DNA of 38,900 nucleotides from Halovivax asiaticus JCM 14624 (GTDB lineage: Archaea; Halobacteriota; Halobacteria; Halobacteriales; Natrialbaceae), in the NCBI RefSeq assembly GCF_000337515.1, contig NZ_AOIQ01000024.1, positions 1 through 38,900 on the forward strand, written 5' to 3'. This document shows positions 8,791 through 16,857 of the stretch, piece after piece; position 1 is the stretch's first letter, and every line of letters starts with the position of its first letter. A program made the translations under genes and the position numbers. Below the pieces are notes generated by a model that did no database searches, was not told the DNA's origin, and saw nothing but the letters and a program-made list of their open reading frames with translations.

Positions 8791-10302
8791 ATGACTACGT
8801 ACGACGCGAACGGCGTGACCTTAGAGCAGGTCCGCGAGTACGTCTGGGAGATCCCACAGGACGGTGAGATGCGGGTTCCCGCGCGTGTGCTCGCGAGCGA
8901 GTCGCTCCTCGACGAGATCAGCGACGACAAGACACTAGAACAACTGCGGAACACGACGCACCTGCCGGGGATCACCGACTACGCGATTTGCATGCCTGAC
9001 GGGCACCAGGGCTACGGCTTCCCGGTAGGTGGTGTGGGCGCGATGGACGCTGAAAACGGGTGTATCTCGCCCGGAGCGGTCGGCTACGACATCAACTGTG
9101 GCGTCCGAATGATGACGACGAACCTCACCTACGACGACGTCCAGGGGCACGAACGCGAGCTCGTCGATTCCCTGTTCGCGAACGTGCCGTCCGGTCTCGG
9201 CGGTGGCGGGATCGTCGAGGCGGGGATCGACACCATCGACGAGATCCTCGCGCGCGGCGTCGACTGGGCACTGGAGCACGACTACGCCGTCGAAGACGAT
9301 CTGCGCCACTGTGAAGACGAGGGCGTCCGCGAGGAGGCCGATCCCGCAGCAGTGTCCCAGAAGGCGAAGGATCGCGGGAAGAATCAGATCGGCTCGCTCG
9401 GGTCGGGGAATCACTTCCTCGAGGTTCAGCGGGTCACCGACGTCTTCGACGACGAGGTGGGTGCGGCGTTCGGGCTGACAGAGGACCAGATCGTCGTCCT
9501 CATCCACTGCGGCTCGCGCGGACTGGGTCACCAGACGTGTAACGACTACCTCCGGAAGATCGAGCAACACCACCAGGGATTGCTCAATCAACTCCCGGAC
9601 AAGGAACTCGCGGCGGCGCCGGCCGGCTCACAGCTCGCCGAGGAGTACTACGCGGCGATGAACGCGGCGATCAACTTCGCGTGGGTCAACCGGCAACTGA
9701 TCATGCACCGTTCCCGAGAAGTCTTCGAGCGGGTGTTCGACCGGTCGTGGCAGGATATGGAGATGGAGCTGTTGTACGACGTCGCACACAACATCGCGAA
9801 GAAGGAGACGCACACGATCGGCGCGGCAGCGCACTCCGCGGACGTCGCGAGCGGCGCCGATCCGCGAGCCGATGAGACCGAACGCGAACTCTACGTACAC
9901 CGGAAAGGAGCCACGCGAGCCTTCCCGGCGGGCCATCCCGAGGTGCCCGCAGCGTACCGTGACGTCGGTCAGCCCGTCATCATCCCGGGGAGCATGGGGG
10001 CGGGCAGTTACGTCCTCCGTGGCGGCGAGGCGTCGATGGACCTCACGTTCGGCTCGACGGCGCACGGGGCTGGCCGTCTCATGAGTCGGACGCAGGCCAA
10101 AGACGAGTACTGGGGCGGCGACGTCCAGGAGGAACTCGAGGCCGACCACCAGATCTACGTCAAGGCCCAGTCCGGCGCCACGGTCGCCGAGGAAGCGCCG
10201 GGCGTCTACAAGGACGTCGACGAGGTCGTCCGCGTCTCCGACGCGCTCGGCATCGGCGACAAGGTCGCACGAACCTTTCCCGTCTGTAACATCAAGGGGT
10301 GA
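8791..10302 (+). CDS. rtcB: RNA-splicing ligase RtcB
   Basis: A 503-residue RtcB, the GTP-dependent ligase joining 2',3'-cyclic phosphate (or 3'-phosphate) and 5'-OH RNA ends. In archaea it seals tRNA exons after intron removal. Metal-binding and catalytic motifs are seen in order: CMPDGHQGYGFPVGGV, GYDINCGVRMM with the Mn-binding Cys near residue 103, GSLGSGNHFLEVQ, IHCGSRGLGHQ near 239, and STAHGAGRLMSR, where His at about 425 should be the guanylylated residue. The C-terminus is VCNIKG. No intein interrupts the gene. The start at 8791 is chosen over 8752 on conservation and the TATA-like box. It sits directly after archease. Confidence 0.97.
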   Translation: MTTYDANGVTLEQVREYVWEIPQDGEMRVPARVLASESLLDEISDDKTLEQLRNTTHLPGITDYAICMPDGHQGYGFPVGGVGAMDAENGCISPGAVGYDINCGVRMMTTNLTYDDVQGHERELVDSLFANVPSGLGGGGIVEAGIDTIDEILARGVDWALEHDYAVEDDLRHCEDEGVREEADPAAVSQKAKDRGKNQIGSLGSGNHFLEVQRVTDVFDDEVGAAFGLTEDQIVVLIHCGSRGLGHQTCNDYLRKIEQHHQGLLNQLPDKELAAAPAGSQLAEEYYAAMNAAINFAWVNRQLIMHRSREVFERVFDRSWQDMEMELLYDVAHNIAKKETHTIGAAAHSADVASGADPRADETERELYVHRKGATRAFPAGHPEVPAAYRDVGQPVIIPGSMGAGSYVLRGGEASMDLTFGSTAHGAGRLMSRTQAKDEYWGGDVQEELEADHQIYVKAQSGATVAEEAPGVYKDVDEVVRVSDALGIGDKVARTFPVCNIKG

Positions 10303-10356
10303 GTCGGTCGATTACGTCGAGTCGGCCGCTGACGGTCGGATCGACCATCCGCCCCA

Positions 10357-10584
10357 TCACCCGATCTTGAACGGACTGTCGTCGTCGCTCGAGGCGCCAT
10401 TCTCGCCGTCGACGTTTTCCTCGGCGTACGGCTTTCTGGCGGAGATCGTCACCGACGCTTCGGGATCGTCTTCGTCCGCCCAGGGGCTCTCGTACGCGGT
10501 GAGTTCGAGATCGGTTACCTCCCAGCCCTCAGATTCGATCAACTCGACGAGCGTCCGGCCGTCTGTGAGCATCTCGTCTTCCAT
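10357..10584 (-). CDS. Short conserved-looking hypothetical protein
   Basis: A 75-residue soluble acidic protein with segments LVELIESEGWEVTDLELTAYESPWA and ASVTISARKPY, followed by a disordered Asn/Glu/Asp/Ser tail ending SPFKIG. It could form a small alpha-beta fold, and similar short proteins occur in haloarchaea, but I do not recognise a named family with confidence. An alternative start is the Met at 10572. It lies alone between rtcB (convergent) and the Bat-like regulator. Confidence 0.65.
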   Translation of the reverse strand: MEDEMLTDGRTLVELIESEGWEVTDLELTAYESPWADEDDPEASVTISARKPYAEENVDGENGASSDDDSPFKIG

Positions 10585-10676
10585 AGGCTAGCACCGCCGT
10601 CCGCCCGTGTAGGTGTTGTGCCGAACTGGTGGCTGTGGTGGGACCATCGTGGCGTGTCTGGAAACACCTCAACACG

Positions 10677-11342
10677 TCACTCGCTTGGCGACCGATCGAC
10701 GTCGAGCGATTCGGTGACGAGCCGTCGATGCGCTCGACGGAGCCGCTCGGAGAGGGCCTGGTGGGAGATATCGAGTTCGGCGGCGAGCCCTTCCATGTCG
10801 ACGTTTCGCGGGATCTCGTAGTAGCCGGCGGCGAGTGCCGTGACGAGCGTCTCGTACTGGGCGTCCGTCAAGCCGTATCGACTTCGTTCGGTCAGCTCGA
10901 GCTCGTGCACTCTGGCGACATCGATGGTGAGGCCCGCTTCGGTCGCCGCGTCGTAGGTCGCCGACAGTACGTCGCGTTCGGGGACGAGCACACGCAGGTG
11001 CCACTGCGCGCCGGTGCCGAAGGCGTCGAGGATCGCCGCCTTGGTAGCAGTGAGCCGGTTCACCGTCTCGATCACCGAATCGGCCCACTGGATCAGATAC
11101 CGGCGTTCGTCGTCACCGTTTGCGAGCCGTTTGAATCCGACGACCGTCGGGTCAGCCTCGAGGTGGTCGTCGAGGGTCGCGAGTGACTCCCGATCTGCAC
11201 GAAAGCCGACGTGTGGCATGATCGAGTCGGTAGCCGACGCGACGACCGGCTCGATCCGAACCTCGAGTGACGGCACGCGATCCAGTGATCGAGCGAGAGC
11301 GAACTCGGGAGCCGGTATCACGAGCTCGGCTGTCGTGCCCAT
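10677..11342 (-). CDS. Bat-type HTH_10 transcriptional regulator
   Basis: A 221-residue protein of the haloarchaeal bacterio-opsin-activator-like group: an N-terminal Bat-associated ligand or effector domain (about 1-150) and a C-terminal HTH_10 DNA-binding domain (about 155-215). The latter shows YGLTDAQYETLVTALAAGYY, IPRNVDMEGLAAELDISHQA and LSERLRRAHRRLVTESL, where the A-E-L-D-I-S helix is the probable recognition region. No PAS or GAF domain is visible, so the protein is a short form. The start at 11342 is supported by a strong GGAGGTGG Shine-Dalgarno about 10 bases upstream. The frame stays open to 11810, but that part overlaps the rps4-derived sequence and is not protein-like. The target genes are unknown. 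Confidence 0.9.
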   Translation of the reverse strand: MGTTAELVIPAPEFALARSLDRVPSLEVRIEPVVASATDSIMPHVGFRADRESLATLDDHLEADPTVVGFKRLANGDDERRYLIQWADSVIETVNRLTATKAAILDAFGTGAQWHLRVLVPERDVLSATYDAATEAGLTIDVARVHELELTERSRYGLTDAQYETLVTALAAGYYEIPRNVDMEGLAAELDISHQALSERLRRAHRRLVTESLDVDRSPSE

Positions 11343-11352
11343 AGGGTGGCCA

Positions 11353-11360
11353 CCACCTCC
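11353..11360 (-). promoter_or_regulatory. Shine-Dalgarno sequence of the Bat-like regulator
   Basis: GGAGGTGG on the minus strand, 10 bases before the ATG at 11342. It shows this gene has a leader, unlike many neighbours, and fixes the start. Confidence 0.6.
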
Positions 11361-11622
11361 AGCCAAATGAGTTGTCTTCAGCGACGTGGGATGGTTCGCC
11401 GTTTTGAACGCTCTCCGCTCCTTCTGTCTCCCGATGATGACGAAAAGGACCTTCATTCTCGGTTGAGTGACGACGCTCGCCGGCGCCGGACTGGAACGGG
11501 TCACGAGATGTACGATCGTCCCGGTACTGGGGCACACTCGAGGCGACTGACGACCGGTTACTCTCCGAGGGTGACCGATGCTAACCGAGCCGAGACGCTG
11601 TGGATGGTCGAAATCGTCGACT

Positions 11623-11686
11623 CGGTCGAGCAGCGAGTGCTCGTTCGCGATGCGCTCGCCCTGGTAGGGATGGTTCGGCGTTTCGT
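11623..11686 (-). repeat. Inverted copy of the 5' part of rps4
   Basis: Read on the minus strand, 11623-11681 is identical over 59 bases to rps4 positions 16368-16426, and the match extends to 11686 / 16363 with one mismatch. It would encode [19 protein letters not shown] and most of the next codon, residues 12-30 of S4. Flanking sequence on both sides is unrelated, so it is a sharply bounded fragment and not a diverged second gene. Nearly perfect preservation in a non-coding interval suggests a recent event, gene conversion from rps4, or a function such as an antisense RNA. Confidence 0.9.
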
Positions 11687-11839
11687 GACATGGGTGTGAT
11701 TCGGGTTCTATTGGACGGCGAGTACATGGACGGACTGCTCCGAGTAGGAAGTGAACGACACGGACGTCGACTCGCTCACTCGGCCGAGTGATCGGGAAGG
11801 AGTCCCGCACCCGGCATCTCCTGTCAACCGATAGAAGGA

Positions 11840-11846
11840 CTTTAGG
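11840..11846 (+). promoter_or_regulatory. TATA-like box for the DUF4129-DUF58-DUF7519 operon
   Basis: CTTTAGG centred about 30 bases before the ATG at 11873; it supports that start over the in-frame GTG at 11858. Confidence 0.45.
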
Positions 11847-11872
11847 CGGTCTGGAATGTGGCTGGGACTATC

Positions 11873-12763
11873 ATGCGATTCGACGCCGTGTTCAAGGGGA
11901 GCCTCACGGTTCTCGGGATCGCTGCGGTCGCTCTCGTGGCGGCTATTCTCGACTCGCCGGTGGATCTCTCCGGTGAGAGTGGCAGCGGGCCGGTGAGCAC
12001 CCAGTCCGGAGCGGTCGATGCGATCGCAATCCCCGAAATGCCGCCTTTCGTCCAGGTGTTGTTTCTCGTTGTGGCAACGCTCCTGGCGGGATTGGTAGTG
12101 CTTCACATTATCGACGAACCGATGGAAAACCTCCTGACCGTGGTCGGGGTCGTGCTCGGGGCAACCCTTATCCTTGGTATATACACGCTGTTCCACGTGA
12201 TAGGGGCTGGGCCAGGGTTTCCGACCGAAGGGACCAGTTGGACGGGTGCCGAACTTACCGGTCCGACGAGCAACTCGGGCGGGAACGTAAACGCGGCGAC
12301 GCTCGTCGTCACTACGCTCGGCGGTTTCTTTGTGGTCTTCGTGGGGCTGGTACTCTATCTGCGTTCGAAAGGAACTCCGTCGAACGAGGTGACGGCCAAC
12401 CGGTCACCCCTCGACGGCGACGTATCCGCGGCAGCGGTCGGGGCGGCTGCGGGCCGTGCGGCGACACAGATCGAATCTGCCTCGCAGCAGGATACGGAAA
12501 ACGAGATTTATCGCGCCTGGAAAGAGATGACGACACTCCTGCCGGTCGAGTCACCGCAGACGACGACACCCCGGGAATTCGAGGCGGCTGCCGTCGAAGT
12601 CGGGCTGGAACGGGCCGACGTCTCGGACCTGACCGAACTGTTCGAGGCTGTCCGCTACGGAACGGAGGAGGTAACGCACGCCCGCGAGGAGCAGGCGATC
12701 GACATCCTTCGGCGGATCGAATCCACGTATGCGGTTGACGACGAGAGCGAGGTCGATTCGTGA
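11873..12763 (+). CDS. Membrane protein with DUF4129-like C-terminal domain
   Basis: A 296-residue protein with about four membrane segments: residues 9-28, 60-82, 87-110 and 142-167. A soluble C-terminal part (about 205-285) has EIYRAWKEMTTLLPVE, TPREFEAAAVEVGLERADV and LTELFEAVRYGTEEVTHARE; this matches the DUF4129 pattern found near transglutaminase-like and DUF58 proteins. Function is unknown; the family usually sits in MoxR-associated membrane clusters thought to act on cell-surface or envelope assembly. Its stop overlaps the start of the DUF58 gene, so the two are translationally coupled. The start at 11873 rests on the TATA-like box at 11840-11846. Confidence 0.88.
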   Translation: MRFDAVFKGSLTVLGIAAVALVAAILDSPVDLSGESGSGPVSTQSGAVDAIAIPEMPPFVQVLFLVVATLLAGLVVLHIIDEPMENLLTVVGVVLGATLILGIYTLFHVIGAGPGFPTEGTSWTGAELTGPTSNSGGNVNAATLVVTTLGGFFVVFVGLVLYLRSKGTPSNEVTANRSPLDGDVSAAAVGAAAGRAATQIESASQQDTENEIYRAWKEMTTLLPVESPQTTTPREFEAAAVEVGLERADVSDLTELFEAVRYGTEEVTHAREEQAIDILRRIESTYAVDDESEVDS

Positions 12764-14931
12764 TGCGAGCTCGCACGACCGTCGCCGCAGCCGTCGCGGT
12801 TGCCTGGTTCGGTGTCGGGCTTACCATCCTCCTGGGTGGTGTCCCTGGCGACGTGTCGGTCGCCATCCTGTTACTCGTGGGGACGCTTGCCGCGATGGTG
12901 GCGGTCTGGTCCGTCGTCAAACGGCGCGGCACGCAGCGTCGATTCGATCTGCCCGCCGTCGAACGGGGTCGACCGGTTCCGATTCCGGGAACGAACCTCG
13001 AAGATGCGATCGGCGAGTTCCACGAACGAACGACTGGTGCGGGGCAGCCAGGTCGACGCGCCGCGACCGGCCTCTACGGGCTGGCCATCGCCGTTCTCAC
13101 TCGGTTTCGCGGACTGACGAAGGCCGATGCGACGGCGCTACTCCACGATGGTACCTGGACCGACGACCCGTTCGCTGCCGGATTGCTTTCCCCGACCCGT
13201 TCCGTGCCGTATCCGGAGGGAGGACTTCGAACGCGGTTGCTCAGGTACACCTCGTTCGTTCCGACGGCTGCACTCCGCAATCGCGTAACCCGTCTGATCG
13301 AGACCAGATCTCGGTACGCTATTGCGATCGAGCGGACCGCGGCGGAAGTGTCCCGTATCAGTGACGAGGCTCGCGGGTCGACCGTGGAACGGGGCGCTCC
13401 GGATCGCATCGAACCGTCGGCCGAGAGAACCGACGTTCGGACGACCGACCGACCCGTCGAGACGCTGACCGAAGTCGATTACCATCAGACCGCCTACTGG
13501 AACGGTATCGGACTCGTCGCGCTGCTTCCCGTCACGGTCGGCCTCTACGTCCGGGAACCGGCGGTCGTCATGCTGGGCGCGGTGGCCGTCGCGTTCGCCG
13601 GAGTGGCTTCGATCACGCAGGCGCCGAAGCCGGATATCGCAGTCTCTCGAACGGTCGAACCGACGGACCCGGAGCCGGGCGAGCACGTCGAGGTGACCGT
13701 CACCATCGAGAACACTTCGACGTCGACGCTGTTCGACCTTCGATACGTCGACGGTGTCCCGGCAGCGCTCTCGGTCGTCGCGGGGTCGGCGCGTATCGGG
13801 ACGGCCCTCGGCGCCGGCGAGTCGGTCTCGTTCGAGTACACATTGAAAGCGAGCCGTGGCAGCCACGAATTTGATCCAGGCCTCGCGGTGACGCGCGACC
13901 TCTTCCAGTCCGAAGAGCGGGCGACGTACGTGCCGTCGGAGTCGGTCCTCGTTACCGAACCGCTCTCGACACCGCTGTCACACGACCCGGCACTGCGACG
14001 AGTAGCCGGGACCTTCGGGTCGAGTTTCACGACCGACGACAGCGGCGACGGGACGGCGTTTCACTCGGTCCGCGAGTACCGCCGAGGTGACCCACTCAAT
14101 CGCATCGATTGGAACCGCCGAGCGCGAACGGGCGAACTCGCGACATTAGAATTCGAGGAGGAGTACGCTGGCTCCGTTCTCCTCCTCGTCGACGCTCGAA
14201 CGCCAGCGTACGTTGCACACGAAGCGGGTGCGCTTCACGCCGTCGATCGGGCAGTAACGGCCTGTAGTCGGCTGGCCCCGACATTGCTCGAAGAGGGCCA
14301 CCACGTCGGTCTCGCAGCGATCGGTCCCGCCGTCCGGACGGGGGCGACCGATTCGTCGGCCGGCGAGTGCTGGATCGCACCCCACACCGGGCGTGCTCAC
14401 GAGCGTCGGCTCGCGGCCGCGTTGTCGGGTCATCCCCAGTTCTCACCGACGGTCCCGACCGGCGCGACCCGGTGGCGGACCCAACTCCGCCAGCTGCGGC
14501 GGCGTCTGTCCTCGAACGTACAAGTGCTCTTCATCTCGCCGCTTTCCGATGGCGTTAGCGTGGAGATCGCGCGCCGGATCGAGGCGAGTGGGTACGCCGT
14601 CTCCGTCCTGAGTCCGGATGCAACGGCGACCGCGACGGTGAGCCACCGTCTCGCGCGTGTCTCCCGTCTTCTTCGTCGGTTCGACCTGCAGCGAAACGGG
14701 ATTCCGGTGATCCAGTGGGACGCCGATGAGACCATCGAAGGGGCGCTCGCCGGGGACGTGGCGACGGTCGGGTGCCGGACCGGTGACCTGACCCAGGGAA
14801 CTGACGGTTCGGAGCGCGAATCGAGTACCCAGACCGGGAACGAACCAGCGGAACCGAACGACGCTCGAACCGGTTCGCCGGAACGGTCGTTGCACGCCGT
14901 GGCCGGGTCGTCCGACGGTGATCGCTCGTGA
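12763..14931 (+). CDS. DUF58 domain membrane protein
   Basis: A 722-residue protein. Two hydrophobic helices lie at the N-terminus (about 3-45), a third hydrophobic region at about 247-285, then a beta-rich domain with DPEPGEHVEVTVTIENTS resembling a CARDB/Ig-like repeat (about 295-370). The DUF58 signature FHSVREYRRGDPLNRIDWN begins near residue 431 and continues into a VWA-like fold (SVLLLVDARTPAYV). The C-terminus is a disordered acidic tail. DUF58 proteins accompany MoxR AAA ATPases, whose role in metal insertion or complex assembly is only partly known. The ATG at 12763 overlaps the upstream TGA; a GTG at 12760 is one codon longer. Its stop overlaps the next start. Confidence 0.93.
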   Translation: MRARTTVAAAVAVAWFGVGLTILLGGVPGDVSVAILLLVGTLAAMVAVWSVVKRRGTQRRFDLPAVERGRPVPIPGTNLEDAIGEFHERTTGAGQPGRRAATGLYGLAIAVLTRFRGLTKADATALLHDGTWTDDPFAAGLLSPTRSVPYPEGGLRTRLLRYTSFVPTAALRNRVTRLIETRSRYAIAIERTAAEVSRISDEARGSTVERGAPDRIEPSAERTDVRTTDRPVETLTEVDYHQTAYWNGIGLVALLPVTVGLYVREPAVVMLGAVAVAFAGVASITQAPKPDIAVSRTVEPTDPEPGEHVEVTVTIENTSTSTLFDLRYVDGVPAALSVVAGSARIGTALGAGESVSFEYTLKASRGSHEFDPGLAVTRDLFQSEERATYVPSESVLVTEPLSTPLSHDPALRRVAGTFGSSFTTDDSGDGTAFHSVREYRRGDPLNRIDWNRRARTGELATLEFEEEYAGSVLLLVDARTPAYVAHEAGALHAVDRAVTACSRLAPTLLEEGHHVGLAAIGPAVRTGATDSSAGECWIAPHTGRAHERRLAAALSGHPQFSPTVPTGATRWRTQLRQLRRRLSSNVQVLFISPLSDGVSVEIARRIEASGYAVSVLSPDATATATVSHRLARVSRLLRRFDLQRNGIPVIQWDADETIEGALAGDVATVGCRTGDLTQGTDGSERESSTQTGNEPAEPNDARTGSPERSLHAVAGSSDGDRS

Positions 14932-15473
14932 CCGCTCGGAACAGCCGACCGTCGACCGTTGCCGGGAGTTGTGCACTGGGGGCGGGACTCGTCGGCGTCG
15001 TGGTTGCCGGGCTCGGCTCGATCGAATCGGCCGCGATCGCCGTTGCGGGCTTCGGATTACTCGTCTGGGCTGTCAGACGTGGTGGGAGCGTCGCGCTCGA
15101 TCTGGGATCGGTTATTCTCTTTCTCGCACTCGTTCACGGAACGAGTCGAACCGCCTCGATGGGTGGGGCACTCGTCGGTTCTCTCGCGGTGGTGTTGGCG
15201 TGGGACTTCGCTCATACGGCCCGCGACATCGGTCGCCAACTCGGGCGGGACTCCCAAACGAAGCGGCTGGAGGTCGTTCGAATCAGTACATCGGCCCTGG
15301 CCGGACTCGTTCCCGCGTCGGTCGGGTATCTGGTCTTCCTCTCGGTCGGCTCGGTCGGCTCGGTTGGCGCATTGGTCGCGCTCGTCCTATCTATTCTCTT
15401 CGTGACGGTCGCGCTGGGGACCGGTGTTAGCTCGGTACGTTCCCGCACCGGTGACGTGTTCAGGGACGTCTGA
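14928..15473 (+). CDS. Integral membrane protein, DUF7519-like
   Basis: A 181-residue very hydrophobic protein with about five to six membrane segments (near 12-30, 33-50, 56-72, 77-92, 122-142 and 146-165) and a short polar loop around residues 95-120 (HTARDIGRQLGRDSQTKRLE). It begins with GTG inside the DUF58 stop (GTGA), so it is the third member of one translationally coupled unit. Haloarchaeal DUF7519 proteins occupy this position after DUF58; no function is known. The DNA has a small tandem repeat at about 15342-15366 encoding S-V-G-S-V-G-S-V-G within a membrane helix. Confidence 0.85.
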   Translation: MTARNSRPSTVAGSCALGAGLVGVVVAGLGSIESAAIAVAGFGLLVWAVRRGGSVALDLGSVILFLALVHGTSRTASMGGALVGSLAVVLAWDFAHTARDIGRQLGRDSQTKRLEVVRISTSALAGLVPASVGYLVFLSVGSVGSVGALVALVLSILFVTVALGTGVSSVRSRTGDVFRDV

Positions 15474-15577
15474 GGTCGCGAGATACCGGATCTTCGCTAT
15501 CGGGTCACCACGGCCGGTCGCTCCGGGGAAGTCGTCCATCGTGAGGTGGTCGGTCGCGGTCCCGACGTTTCGTTGCC

Positions 15578-15585
15578 CTTATGTA
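15578..15585 (+). promoter_or_regulatory. rRNA-type promoter for tRNA-Ser and the rps13 cluster
   Basis: CTTATGTA within TTCGTTGCCCTTATGTACCC, which resembles the TTCGACG...TTTTATGTACCCC form of haloarchaeal rRNA promoters as I recall them. It lies about 80 bases before tRNA-Ser. A second, weaker TGTATTT follows at 15596-15602. Confidence 0.5.
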
Positions 15586-15621
15586 CCCGACGGGATGTAT
15601 TTCCGGGTACGATACGCTGCA

Positions 15622-15636
15622 GGGGGTCGGTCCCCC
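15622..15636 (+). other. GC hairpin in the leader before tRNA-Ser
   Basis: GGGGG, loop TCGGT, CCCCC: a perfect five-pair hairpin between the promoter and the tRNA. It could guide processing or folding of the primary transcript; no T-tract follows, so it is not an obvious terminator. Confidence 0.4.
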
Positions 15637-15665
15637 GAGTCCACACGGGCGACGATAGATACCGG

Positions 15666-15749
15666 GTCGTGGTAGCCAAGCAGGCCCAAGGCGCATGGTT
15701 GCTAACCATGTGGCGTCAAGCCTCCGGGGTTCGAATCCCCGCCACGACG
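15666..15749 (+). tRNA. tRNA-Ser(GCT)
   Basis: An 84-base class II tRNA. The acceptor stem GTCGTGG pairs with CCACGAC, with discriminator G at 15749; the anticodon stem-loop CATGG-TTGCTAA-CCATG carries anticodon GCT at 15701-15703, reading AGC/AGU serine codons; a long variable arm follows and the T-arm is CGGGG-TTCGAAT-CCCCG. CCA is not encoded. The gene stands 67 bases before rps13 and probably shares its transcript, so RNase P and tRNase Z cleavage would release both. Confidence 0.96.
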
Positions 15750-15816
15750 TCCGTACCACAGAACGCTCTGGGAGGCCGGCAGACGGTCCTCTCAGCCAGA
15801 CACAGACACACGATAC

Positions 15817-16335
15817 ATGAGCGAGGAAACACCGCAAGAACCCGAAGACGACGAAGACATTCAGTACTTCGTTCGAATCGGTCAGACAGACTTAGACGGC
15901 ACGAAGTCCGTCGAACGCGCGCTGACCGGACTCGACGGGATCGGCCGACGGACGGCCCGACTCGTCGCGAGCGAAGCTGCTGTCGACCGAACGGCGACGT
16001 TCGGTACACTCGAGCAAGACACGATCGACGACATCGTTTCACTCGTCGAATCACTCGGAGACGACCTCCCCGACTGGTTGAACAACCGTCCGGGCGACTT
16101 CTACACGGGCGAGACGGAACATATCGTCGGCAACGATCTCGGTCTCACCCGCCAGCAGGACATCAACCGGATGAAGATGATCGACTCCTACAAGGGCGCC
16201 CGCCACAAGCGCGGCCAGAAGGTCCGCGGACAGCGAACGAAGTCCACCGGTCGTACCGAAGGGACCATCGGCGTCAACGTCGAGGAGATCCGCGAAGAGC
16301 AGGCCGAAGAGGCCGCCGAGGAGGATGACGAATAA
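15817..16335 (+). CDS. rps13: 30S ribosomal protein S13 (uS13)
   Basis: A 172-residue S13, which contacts the P-site tRNA and bridges to the large subunit. Family features are FVRIGQTDLDGTKSVERAL, the helix-hairpin-helix LDGIGRRTARLVASEAAVD, DLPDWLNNRPGDFYTGE and the C-terminal basic YKGARHKRGQKVRGQRTKST tail that reaches the tRNA. The acidic N-terminus (TPQEPEDDEDIQ) and C-terminal Glu/Asp tail are haloarchaeal. Its stop TAA shares the A of the rps4 ATG (TAATG), the first link of the rps13-rps4-rps11-rpoD order seen across archaea. Confidence 0.98.
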   Translation: MSEETPQEPEDDEDIQYFVRIGQTDLDGTKSVERALTGLDGIGRRTARLVASEAAVDRTATFGTLEQDTIDDIVSLVESLGDDLPDWLNNRPGDFYTGETEHIVGNDLGLTRQQDINRMKMIDSYKGARHKRGQKVRGQRTKSTGRTEGTIGVNVEEIREEQAEEAAEEDDE

Positions 16336-16856
16336 TGCCGCTCGGCACCGATACTAAGCAGTACGAGACGCCGAACCATCCCTACCAGGGCGAGCGCATC
16401 GCGAACGAGCACTCGCTGCTCGACCGCTACGGCCTCGCTAACAAAGAAGAACTCTGGCGAGCGCAGTCGGAACTTCGTTCGTACCGACGCGAGTCCCGGG
16501 ACCTGCTCGGACAGGCCCAGGGCGACGCGACGGTCCAGCGACGCTCCGAAGAGTTCCTCGGCCGACTCAAGCGAGTTGGCATTCTCGACGAAGCGGAAGG
16601 CCTCGGTGACGTCCTCGGGCTCGAGATCGAGGATGTCCTCGAACGCCGACTCCAGACGGTCGTCTACCGCAAGGGACTGGCGAACACGCCACAGCAGGCG
16701 CGCCAGTTCATTATCCACGGCCACGTCCGGATCGGTGACCGGCGCACACGCGTCCCGTCGTACGTCGTCGACGTCGACGAGGAGGACGACGTGGCGTTCG
16801 ACGAGACCAGCCCGCTGGCGGACGAACTGCACCCGGAACGTGCGGAGGGTCAATAA
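16335..16856 (+). CDS. rps4: 30S ribosomal protein S4 (uS4)
   Basis: A 173-residue S4, a primary 16S-rRNA-binding assembly protein. It shows the N-terminal [17 protein letters not shown], the helical core with [20 protein letters not shown], and the S4 RNA-binding domain (about 105-150) with [36 protein letters not shown] and [11 protein letters not shown]. The start overlaps the rps13 stop. Codons 12-30 are duplicated almost perfectly, inverted, at 11623-11686. In bacteria S4 regulates its own operon; whether haloarchaeal S4 does is not known to me. Confidence 0.98.
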   Translation: MPLGTDTKQYETPNHPYQGERIANEHSLLDRYGLANKEELWRAQSELRSYRRESRDLLGQAQGDATVQRRSEEFLGRLKRVGILDEAEGLGDVLGLEIEDVLERRLQTVVYRKGLANTPQQARQFIIHGHVRIGDRRTRVPSYVVDVDEEDDVAFDETSPLADELHPERAEGQ

Positions 16857-16857
16857 T

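Larger units (their letters stand above)
11343..11872. other. Gene-free 530-bp interval between the Bat-like regulator and the DUF4129 gene
   Basis: No credible coding region is seen on either strand. It contains the regulator's leader, the inverted rps4 fragment at 11623-11686, a short word GGGATGGTTCG at 11388-11398 that recurs inside that fragment, and the promoter of the DUF4129-like gene at 11840-11846. The rest shows nothing I can assign. Confidence 0.6.

Noticed and set aside
8791-10302. Possibility of an intein in RtcB or CDC48.
   Set aside because: Both proteins have normal length and uninterrupted motifs; no intein-like block is present.
11343-11810. Open frame extending the Bat-like regulator upstream to 377 residues, including an S4-like peptide.
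   Set aside because: The extra part is Arg/Pro/His-rich and contains the rps4-derived fragment; a strong Shine-Dalgarno marks the start at 11342.
15342-15366. Short tandem repeat (units of about nine bases) in the DUF7519-like gene as a possible regulatory repeat.
   Set aside because: It is in frame, encodes S-V-G repeats in a membrane helix and is too short to suggest anything else.
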